From: an uncultured Clostridia bacterium
GTDB taxonomy: Bacteria; Bacillota; Clostridia; Christensenellales; CAG-917
Assembly: GCA_937881285.1 (NCBI GenBank)
Contig: CALGEU010000312.1
Span: 1 to 5,785 of the forward strand
Direction of reading: 5' to 3'
DNA: 5,785 nt
The notes under the pieces are model-generated. The model was given only the letters and a program-made list of their open reading frames with translations. It was not told where the DNA came from and did not search any database. The position numbers were made by a program, and so were the translations under genes. This document shows positions 1 to 5,355 of this stretch, in pieces; the first letter of the stretch is position 1, and each line of letters starts with the position of its first letter.

Positions 1-54
1 GCCATCGTTTCGGGCGCACCCTACACTCCGTTTCACAAACCGACATCGTTTTAG
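1..54 (+). CDS. Possible 3' end of a rightward gene (partial)
   Basis: Frame 1 is open from the left edge to a TAG at 52-54 and encodes AIVSGAPYTPFHKPTSF. I do not recognise it. Two things favour it as a real gene end. The sequence changes from roughly balanced composition to strongly AT-rich almost exactly at the TAG. Its codons (TCG, CCG, GCA, TTT, AAA) also match those of the other genes here. If real, it converges on the lipoprotein gene with 59 bp between the two stops. The other two + frames are also open over this short stretch. On the minus strand an ATG at 44-46 opens a frame to the edge, but it lacks a ribosome binding site and uses AGG, CGA and TGT codons less typical of the window. 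Seventeen codons are too few to be sure. Confidence 0.35.
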   Translation, partial: AIVSGAPYTPFHKPTSF

Positions 55-81
55 ATTTCGATATTTTTTTATCTGTATTTG

Positions 82-110
82 ATTCTATACTATATTTCAG
101 ACTTTGTCAA
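82..110 (-). promoter_or_regulatory. Leftward sigma-A-type promoter downstream of the lipoprotein gene
   Basis: On the minus strand a perfect -35 box TTGACA (105-110) is followed by 17 bp and a -10 box TAGAAT (82-87). The predicted start is near 75. The box begins 3 bp beyond the lipoprotein stop codon. It would drive something further left, or an antisense transcript if the + strand gene ending at 54 is real. No start codon with a good ribosome binding site follows before the edge. A small GGG-TGCG-CCC hairpin lies at 12-21 on the same strand. The match is good, but AT-rich spacers produce such matches by chance. Confidence 0.45.
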
Positions 111-113
111 CCG

Positions 114-1892
114 TCAGAATGCAAATAGCAAGGTGAAACCGAGCATACAACTGCGCTTGAAAATCGGCATATACGTTCCGTCAATCTCTTCGTCGGTGAG
201 ATTGGAATCGCTTATGTTCATCGCGGCAAGTTGTTTGATTGCGGCTTTCATATCCGAATTTTCGGCATAATAGTCTTCGACAAACGCTTTCAAATCGTTT
301 TCAACTTTAACCATACAAGCGGCGATTTTTCTGTTGACCGCTTCAAGTCCCGTCGTGACGTAGTAGTTGTACCACTGCTCCGTCTGCGTATTGACGTTGT
401 AGTTGTTGCTCTGTCCTTCCGAAAGGAACGAATCGAATCCGCAAATGCTTGCCTGCATTGCAAGTTGGCTCGTCGTGGCTTCTCCTTTTGTGTATTTTTG
501 ATACGTTTCCTTGAACGTATCGAAACCTTTGTTGAAGAAAAGCACCGTGGACGCAACCGTCGCAAGCGTGTCTTCATCCATAACGTCCTTGTGAGACACG
601 TTCCATTTCCCTGCGTCGTCGCCTTCTATCGATTCTATGAGCGACGAGAAATTCAACGCAAGGTCGAGTGCGAAAATCGGAGTTGCTTTCTGATACTCTT
701 CAACGCCTTGCGCTCCCATTTTTTCTATAACCGCAACGAGTTGTTCTTTGGTGAAAGAATCCCCCGATAAAATGCCGTCAACCGCTCTTGCGGCAAGAAT
801 CGCTTTGTTTACGGTCGAAGTCTTGCTTTCGAGCGTGGCAGACGATTTTGCAACCGCGATGAAATCTTCAAGGAAACTCTCGTTTGCAAGCACGTCTCCG
901 CCCGCAATCACCACGTCGCAAACACTCGGGATGACGTCAACGACCATATATGCGTATTTCGCGTATTTGACGATTTGTGCGTATACGCTCGAAGAAATCG
1001 CGTTTGAGTCGAATTTGTCAATGACGAGTCCGAGCGCAACGTTGAGTTTTGCAACGCTTTGCTCGTCAAGCGAATTAGAAAGCGACGTTACGTTTGAAAG
1101 AAGAGAATTGACGAGAGTTTGCAACTCGCTTTCGCTTATAGATCCGAGCGCGCCGCTTCCGTCAAACAATTTTAAATACAAGTCGTCTGTTATTGTGTTG
1201 ATTGACATGTTGTATGCAAACGAAACGAGCATGCTCATAGGCTGTTTTGCCTGTTCGAATGCGGAAAGCATATCCTGCTTTTCCTGCTCGGTCGGCGCAA
1301 AGTTTTGTATTGCAACGTCTGTGGACACGATTGCGTCCGCAACGTTTTTAAGCGCGGAATCCGTCGTCGTCAGGTCTTTTCTCATTTCTTCGCGCACCGA
1401 CACCAGTCTGTCTCGCATATCAGAAAGCGTTTTCGCTCCGTCGGACACGAGCGCGCAAAGAAGGTCGTAGGTGAGATTTGCAACGTCGTTCGGAGTAAAA
1501 CCGACTTGTTTGAGAAGCGGAATAAGCAATTCTGCATTAGATGCGAAATCGGAAAGCAGCGTTTTGCCGTCGTTTGAAGAGAGTGCGTTTGCCAAAGCGG
1601 TTATTTTGCCCGTTTGCAATGCGGAATTTTCAAGAACGGAACAAATAAGCCCGGTCCAACTTCTCGTCATCACGTAATCTCCGGGATTTTGAACGTTTGC
1701 TGCCGCTTCGTCGGACATATTCCACTCCCACGAAGAGTTGACGCCCGTCGTGAAAGCCGCTCCGACGTCGTTTGCCGCCTGCTGTCTTTTTGCCTTTTCG
1801 TCGTTGCCATTTTTGTGACACGCGCAAAGAGAAATCGTCAAACAAACGACAAGCAAACACGCAATCAGAATTGTCAGTTTTTCTTTCTTCAT
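114..1892 (-). CDS. Large helical exported lipoprotein of unknown family, ABC transporter partner
   Basis: This 592-residue protein is not one I recognise. The N-terminus is a lipoprotein signal: MKKEK, a hydrophobic stretch at about 6-22, then lipobox L22-C23-A24-C25, with C25 the likely acylated cysteine and HKNGNDEK as a polar tether. The mature part is rich in Ala, Ser, Leu, Asp and Val and looks almost wholly alpha-helical. Residues 150-200 (around SDMRDRLVSVREEMRKDL) could form an amphipathic or coiled-coil helix. A Tyr/Asn/Gln-rich stretch lies at 494-512, and the chain ends in a short hydrophobic tail (582-592). The ATG at 1892 is preferred because GGTGAG precedes it at proper distance. 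A GTG at 1919 is in frame and overlaps the permease stop as GTGA, but has no usable ribosome binding site and would lengthen the signal peptide. The gene is third in the transporter operon, 23 nt after the permease. By analogy with MacA-like partners it may be an extracytoplasmic adaptor, a substrate or an effector; no adaptor domain is recognisable. Confidence 0.9.
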   Translation of the reverse strand: MKKEKLTILIACLLVVCLTISLCACHKNGNDEKAKRQQAANDVGAAFTTGVNSSWEWNMSDEAAANVQNPGDYVMTRSWTGLICSVLENSALQTGKITALANALSSNDGKTLLSDFASNAELLIPLLKQVGFTPNDVANLTYDLLCALVSDGAKTLSDMRDRLVSVREEMRKDLTTTDSALKNVADAIVSTDVAIQNFAPTEQEKQDMLSAFEQAKQPMSMLVSFAYNMSINTITDDLYLKLFDGSGALGSISESELQTLVNSLLSNVTSLSNSLDEQSVAKLNVALGLVIDKFDSNAISSSVYAQIVKYAKYAYMVVDVIPSVCDVVIAGGDVLANESFLEDFIAVAKSSATLESKTSTVNKAILAARAVDGILSGDSFTKEQLVAVIEKMGAQGVEEYQKATPIFALDLALNFSSLIESIEGDDAGKWNVSHKDVMDEDTLATVASTVLFFNKGFDTFKETYQKYTKGEATTSQLAMQASICGFDSFLSEGQSNNYNVNTQTEQWYNYYVTTGLEAVNRKIAACMVKVENDLKAFVEDYYAENSDMKAAIKQLAAMNISDSNLTDEEIDGTYMPIFKRSCMLGFTLLFAF

Positions 1893-1895
1893 TTT

Positions 1896-1921
1896 CTCAC
1901 CGTATACGAGCGTTCTCACGC
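1896..1921 (-). promoter_or_regulatory. Ribosome binding site and small hairpin at permease-lipoprotein junction
   Basis: GGTGAG (1896-1901) matches the 3' part of the consensus AGGAGGTGA and is correctly spaced for the ATG at 1892, which decides the lipoprotein start. Upstream, GCGT-GAGA-ACGC (1910-1921) can fold into a 4-bp stem closed by a GNRA-type tetraloop. The stem encloses the permease stop codon (TGA, 1916-1918). An 8-bp palindrome CGTATACG (1901-1908) lies between the two. Terminating ribosomes would open the hairpin only 15-25 nt from the next start, so translational coupling is plausible but inferred. Confidence 0.5.
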
Positions 1922-4348
1922 CTTTTTAACATTATATCCTTTTTTGAAATTCAGCGCAAGCGGCACGATCGTGTACGCTCCGCACATCGCAATGCCGGTC
2001 ACGAACACCACCCACGTTCTGTACATAAAATCGAAGTACAGTCCAAACAGTCGCAACGCGTGGATAAGACTTGCCGTCAACACCGCCGACGATACGACCG
2101 AAAGCGCAAGCGCAACTGCGGCAATCACGGCATACTCGCAAACTTCCGCTCCGAGCAACATATTTTTTGACATACCCGCATTAAGGAGTGCGGTGCGTGC
2201 TTTCTTCGCTCCGCCCCTACCTATGAGTGCGCTCGCCACAGTCACCGCAAATATGAATATCGCAACCACGACCGCAAGCGTGCCTATAAGGTCGAACACG
2301 GACTGCATACTTTCCATATCCCACCTGAACGCGTCTAGTGCGGATATGACGTAATAGTTTTTGTCCGCCCATTTTTCGCGAAGCGCTCCGACGGTTCTTT
2401 GCATATCCGTTCCGTCCGACACGATAAGCACCGTGTCTATTTGCTTTGAAAACACTCTTTCAAGCACGTCGCTCGACGTCACGATATAGTTGCCGCTGAA
2501 CAACTCGTGTTTGAGTATTCCGCCGACTACAACCGTTCTCGTCACGTCACCGACGGTCATTTCAATGGTATCCCCTTCGTCTATTCCGTACAACGTTTTC
2601 AACGCATAATCAACAAAAACGTAGTCTTTATCCGACGAAATGCGCTCATAAACCGTCTCTTTCGGTGTCATAAACTCAAAATCGACCATATTTATTATAT
2701 CGGCAGAGCCAAGCACGTTCATAGTCTTGTCGTTGCCCCGGGCTTTCACAGTACATTGTCCCCACACCATTTTCGTCGCGTCTTTGACGCCTTGAGAAGA
2801 CTTAAAATCTTCTGCGTTCACGTCGAAGCGCACGTTGGATACGAACGCCATATTTTCAAATTCTTTAACGTACGAAGAGAATATGCTCGTAGTCAGCGAC
2901 CACGCCATAAACAGCATCACGCTCACGGTTACTCCCACCGTAAGCATTGACACCGAGCGGGTGAAACGCTTTTCTCTTTGCACGTCGAGACCTGCGATTC
3001 TCATTGACGGAGACGAAGTTTTTGCAAGCCCTTTTCCTGCGAGTTTAACGAGCGGCACACATCCCGTCGCAACCGTGCAAAGTGCAAATACCATGCTAAA
3101 CACGGCGGCGTACGCCGTTGCCGCAGGCACGCAGAATTCTATTATAAGGCACACAATCGTCAGCGCAAGAAACACAGGCGCAATCCATTTCGTCCACGCG
3201 GCGTTTTTCTTCAAATCGAGTTGATTTTCTCTGACCGTTCCCTTGAACGCACGCGCCACGAGGATAAGAGAACTTGCCATTGCGCTCACAAATCCTATCG
3301 CGCCCGAAAGGAAAAAATACAGTGCGTTGACGCCGAAAGTTACGCTTGACGAAAGAGTTATCTTCAAAAGTCCCACGAAAACTCCGACCGCAAGAGCCGA
3401 ACCTATAAGTGCGCCGAGCACGGATATGATGAAACTTTCAATGGCAAACAGCCCGAAAATTTGTCTTTTGGTTGCGCCTATCACGGTGAGTTTCGAGATA
3501 AAAGTTTTCTTTTCGCTCTCGCTCATAAGGAACAAAATCACGATTACCGCAACACCGAGAAGCAAGACCGCTCCGCCTGCAAGCACCACGGGCGCGGTGA
3601 GCGACGACGTCTTTTCTTCAACGTACGCGCCGTCTCTCGACGCTTTAACAAGCATCGTCGAATATCTCTCTATCCCCTTGATTTTTTCAATAACCGTATT
3701 GACGTTTGCACCGTCTTTCAGCGACAAATATATCTCGTTGCAGAACTCGTTTGCGCTGACCGGCAGCACGAGTTTTGACGCATTGCTCGTGACGCATACG
3801 AAACGATACGGCGAATCGTCAAGGAAATATCCGCTTTGCTCGGCAATCGCTCCGACGTAAAAACTCACTTCGTTCGTCCCGAGTTTAAGACGCACGTTGT
3901 CTCCGACGTTCAATCCAAAATGCTCCGCCGCCGCTTTTGACACGACGATATTATCTTCGTTTGCGCCGCTTTCCATTCCCGACAAATCGCCGTAAGCAAC
4001 GTCGATTTTTTGAAGAGTCTGCAACTGACTTGCAACGAACGCACGCACCGAAACGTACTCGTCTTTATACAATGCGTAAAGATTGAGCGACGGCACGATG
4101 TCTTTCACTTCTTCTATATTTTTGAGCGGCTCGGCAACCGTCGTTATTCGGTCGCTGTTGCTGTTTGTTGAAATGACTATATCGCTGTTTCCCGCCGCCG
4201 ACGTCTCGGTCTCGTAAATATAATCGAAAACCGCACCCTTAAACGAAATCATACAAAAAATCATTGCGACGGCAATCGCCACGGCAAGTATCGTGGCAAC
4301 GGTTCGCAACGGTTTTGCGTTTAAGTTTTTGAATGCGAGTTTCAACAT
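1916..4348 (-). CDS. ABC transporter permease, tandem-duplicated FtsX/MacB type
   Basis: This 810-residue membrane protein is the permease partner of the upstream ATPase. Ten membrane helices are predicted by eye: about 17-36, 253-275, 301-329, 342-366, 388-406, 411-436, 466-489, 685-709, 735-762 and 776-798. The chain reads as two repeated units, each a helix, an extracellular domain and three helices, joined by helices 5-6. The unit starts resemble each other (LAFKNLNAKPLRT at 4-16; IAGLDVQREKRFTRS at 451-465). Both extracellular domains carry the MacB-core pattern: VVSKAAAEHFGLNVGD (135-150) and VFVDYALKTLYGIDEGD (577-593). FtsX cytoplasmic coupling segments occur at 286-305 (KLTVIGATKRQIFGLFAIES) and, more degenerate, 717-739. 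The family does not act as a classic channel: it transmits ATPase movement outward to expel or release lipids, peptides or drugs, or to control partner proteins. The substrate cannot be read from sequence. An in-frame TGA at 4367-4369 limits the start to this ATG (or TTG codon 2). No clear ribosome binding site precedes it. Confidence 0.93.
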   Translation of the reverse strand: MLKLAFKNLNAKPLRTVATILAVAIAVAMIFCMISFKGAVFDYIYETETSAAGNSDIVISTNSNSDRITTVAEPLKNIEEVKDIVPSLNLYALYKDEYVSVRAFVASQLQTLQKIDVAYGDLSGMESGANEDNIVVSKAAAEHFGLNVGDNVRLKLGTNEVSFYVGAIAEQSGYFLDDSPYRFVCVTSNASKLVLPVSANEFCNEIYLSLKDGANVNTVIEKIKGIERYSTMLVKASRDGAYVEEKTSSLTAPVVLAGGAVLLLGVAVIVILFLMSESEKKTFISKLTVIGATKRQIFGLFAIESFIISVLGALIGSALAVGVFVGLLKITLSSSVTFGVNALYFFLSGAIGFVSAMASSLILVARAFKGTVRENQLDLKKNAAWTKWIAPVFLALTIVCLIIEFCVPAATAYAAVFSMVFALCTVATGCVPLVKLAGKGLAKTSSPSMRIAGLDVQREKRFTRSVSMLTVGVTVSVMLFMAWSLTTSIFSSYVKEFENMAFVSNVRFDVNAEDFKSSQGVKDATKMVWGQCTVKARGNDKTMNVLGSADIINMVDFEFMTPKETVYERISSDKDYVFVDYALKTLYGIDEGDTIEMTVGDVTRTVVVGGILKHELFSGNYIVTSSDVLERVFSKQIDTVLIVSDGTDMQRTVGALREKWADKNYYVISALDAFRWDMESMQSVFDLIGTLAVVVAIFIFAVTVASALIGRGGAKKARTALLNAGMSKNMLLGAEVCEYAVIAAVALALSVVSSAVLTASLIHALRLFGLYFDFMYRTWVVFVTGIAMCGAYTIVPLALNFKKGYNVKKA

Positions 4349-4398
4349 ATCGTTCGTTTTATGCTTTCAGTTTTCGGTTTCCCGTATCTTTCAACGAA

Positions 4399-4407
4399 AT
4401 TATACCA
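4399..4407 (-). promoter_or_regulatory. Internal extended -10 promoter before the permease gene
   Basis: In the 111-bp gap between ATPase and permease, the minus strand reads TGGTATAAT: a perfect -10 box (4399-4404) with the TGn extension (4405-4407). No good -35 box is found 16-18 bp upstream, which is acceptable for extended -10 promoters. The predicted start is near 4392, giving a leader of about 44 nt. It would allow the permease and lipoprotein to be made without the ATPase. The rest of the gap shows no terminator hairpin and no open frame with a start signal. Confidence 0.5.
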
Positions 4408-4459
4408 TCACTCCGTATATCAATCGAAGCGACGCCTTTTTATTACGGTCTTTTGCGTA

Positions 4460-5131
4460 TTATGCAAGCACGCCGTCTTCCATTCTCACGATTCTCGACG
4501 CATACTCTGCGTGAGCCTGCGAGTGCGTGACCATAACAAGCGCGACTTTTCTTGTTTGATTTATGTCTTTGAGAAGTTCCATAACCTGCCTGCCGCGTTC
4601 CTTATCGAGACTTCCCGTCGGTTCGTCAAGGAAAATCACTTTAGGGTCGGTGACCAACGCTCTTGCGATTGCGACTCTCTGTTGTTCGCCGCCCGATAAC
4701 TGTCTCGGATACGCTTTTGCACGTTCTTTTATGCCGAGATATTCAAGAATTTCTTCAACTTTGTCTTTATATTCGCTCTCTTTTTTCTTATCCAGCACAA
4801 GCGGAAGCGTGACGTTTTCCCACACGGTGAGATTCGGCACGAGATTGTCGAATTGATACACGAAAGAAAAATCTTCTCTGCGCATACGAGCAAGTTCGTC
4901 GTCCGAAACGTCTGCAAGGTCGCGCCCGAGAAGTTCAACCTTTCCGTCCGTCGCCTTATCTATTCCTGCGAGAATATACAAAAACGTGGATTTACCCGAG
5001 CCAGACTCACCCACTATCGCTACGAATTCTCCTTCCGAAAGCGTAAGGTCAACGCCTTTGAGCACCTGCGTCTCGACTTCTCCCGTGACAAAAGTCTTTT
5101 TTACGGTTTGCGCCTTTATAACTTCTTGCAT
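4460..5131 (-). CDS. ABC transporter ATPase, MacB/LolD family
   Basis: A 223-residue ATP-binding subunit of normal length for the MacB/LolD family, which powers FtsX-type permeases from the cytoplasmic face. All catalytic motifs are intact: Walker A GESGSGKST (41-49), Q-loop Q93 in VYQFDNLVPNLTVWENV, signature LSGGEQQR (145-152), Walker B VIFLDEPT (165-172) with catalytic Glu170, D-loop SLD (174-176) and H-loop His203. The wording after the Q-loop (NLVPNLTVWENVTLPL) is typical of this family and argues against an amino acid or sugar importer ATPase. The ATG at 5131 is fixed by an in-frame TGA at 5135-5137 and an AGGAG 6 nt upstream. It is the first large gene of the cluster and is separated from the permease by 111 bp, longer than usual for such pairs. 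The class is certain; the substrate is unknown. Confidence 0.97.
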   Translation of the reverse strand: MQEVIKAQTVKKTFVTGEVETQVLKGVDLTLSEGEFVAIVGESGSGKSTFLYILAGIDKATDGKVELLGRDLADVSDDELARMRREDFSFVYQFDNLVPNLTVWENVTLPLVLDKKKESEYKDKVEEILEYLGIKERAKAYPRQLSGGEQQRVAIARALVTDPKVIFLDEPTGSLDKERGRQVMELLKDINQTRKVALVMVTHSQAHAEYASRIVRMEDGVLA

Positions 5132-5172
5132 AATTCACTCCTGTGCGTATACGCGCACGTGCGCCCATACAT
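5116..5172 (-). CDS. Putative leaderless 18-codon leader frame overlapping the ATPase start
   Basis: An ATG (5170-5172) begins at the predicted transcription start of the transporter promoter, exactly 6 nt after its TATAAT box. It opens a frame encoding MYGRTCAYTHRSELCKKL, with TAA at 5116-5118. The frame runs through the palindromes and the ATPase ribosome binding site, and stops 16 nt inside the ATPase gene in another frame. If translated as a leaderless message it could modulate ATPase initiation. The peptide is not recognisable and an ATG at that position can be chance. The identical spacing at queH is the main reason to list it. Confidence 0.2.
   Translation of the reverse strand: MYGRTCAYTHRSELCKKL
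5138..5142 (-). promoter_or_regulatory. Ribosome binding site of the ATPase gene
   Basis: AGGAG, in the context CACAGGAGTGAATT-ATG, lies 6 nt before the ATG and is the strongest ribosome binding site in the window. It abuts the end of a possible 5-bp hairpin (5143-5158), so folding there could affect ribosome access. Confidence 0.85.
5143..5164. promoter_or_regulatory. Overlapping palindromes in the transporter 5' leader (operator or RNA switch)
   Basis: Two perfect palindromes overlap by 2 bp: GCGTATACGC (5145-5154) and GCGCACGTGCGC (5153-5164). They lie between the predicted transcription start (about 5172) and the ribosome binding site. At DNA level they could be an operator for a dimeric repressor just downstream of the start. 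At RNA level, GTGCG(5 bp)CGCAC with a 6-nt loop (5143-5158) abuts AGGAG. It competes with a hairpin formed by 5153-5164, since the two cannot form together. Which role applies cannot be decided from sequence. Confidence 0.4.
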
Positions 5173-5178
5173 ACTTGA

Positions 5179-5207
5179 ATTATATCATAATATAACTTAT
5201 AAAACAA
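5179..5207 (-). promoter_or_regulatory. Main promoter of the ABC transporter-lipoprotein cluster
   Basis: The minus strand shows -35 TTGTTT (5202-5207), a 17-bp spacer and a perfect -10 TATAAT (5179-5184) preceded by the extension TGA (5185-5187). The predicted start is about 5172, 41 nt before the ATPase ATG. The combination of a perfect extended -10 and ideal spacing suggests a strong sigma-A promoter. It diverges from the queH promoter, with about 110 bp between the -35 boxes. Confidence 0.75.
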
Positions 5208-5344
5208 TCCCGAATTTTATCGTCGGCTTTATTTTAACTTCTCTTACATATTCTCGCAAAATACTTCACTTTTTCAAAAACCGAGCGGAACATAAAAAAT
5301 GGCGCATAAAACGCATACGCTTGAAAAATCGCTTAATTCGGGAT
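5207..5344. repeat. Inverted 10-bp repeat, one arm at each divergent promoter
   Basis: ATCCCGAATT (5207-5216) and its exact reverse complement AATTCGGGAT (5335-5344) each touch a promoter. The first sits at the upstream edge of the transporter -35 box; the second runs to the first base of the queH -10 box. The AT-rich stretch between them (5217-5320) contains no gene or terminator I can support. The arms could be paired operator half-regions for one regulator, but a 10-bp match in 224 bp can arise by chance. Confidence 0.25.
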
Positions 5345-5349
5345 ATAAT
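5321..5349 (+). promoter_or_regulatory. queH promoter
   Basis: TTGAAA (5321-5326), a 17-bp spacer and a perfect TATAAT (5344-5349) give a near-consensus sigma-A promoter. The last base of the -10 box is 7 nt before the A of the queH ATG, so the predicted transcription start coincides with the start codon. No ribosome binding site lies between. Confidence 0.75.
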
Positions 5350-5355
5350 GTGTTT

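Noticed and set aside
1..46. Leftward frame from ATG at 44-46 (MSVCETECRVRPKRW...) after the promoter
   Set aside because: It has no ribosome binding site, uses codons unlike the neighbours, and is only 15 codons long before the edge.
45..70. Possible + strand terminator: ATCG...CGAT followed by seven T
   Set aside because: The stem is only 4 bp with a 10-nt loop, too weak to call. It would make sense if a rightward gene ends at 54, so it is noted only.
231..770. 179-codon + strand open frame rich in Arg and Phe
   Set aside because: It is a shadow of the lipoprotein gene; its basic, aromatic-rich composition reflects the wrong strand.
748..1470. 240-codon + strand open frame opposite the lipoprotein gene
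   Set aside because: Its Ser/Ala/Thr-rich composition is what antisense reading of this codon usage yields. It has no ribosome binding site or recognisable domain, and the minus strand holds a convincing signal-peptide protein.
1893..1919. GTG start for the lipoprotein overlapping the permease stop (GTGA)
   Set aside because: The only purine-rich stretch (AAAAAGG) lies within 2 nt of the GTG, too close. The ATG at 1892 has a well-placed GGTGAG and gives a normal-length signal peptide.
1614..2354. 246-codon + strand open frame across the lipoprotein-permease junction
   Set aside because: It is antisense to two well-supported genes, low in recognisable motifs, and has no start signals.
3243..3860. 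205-codon + strand open frame opposite the permease
   Set aside because: It is antisense to conserved FtsX segments and MacB-like domains; its Thr/Ser/Pro-rich translation is an antisense artefact.
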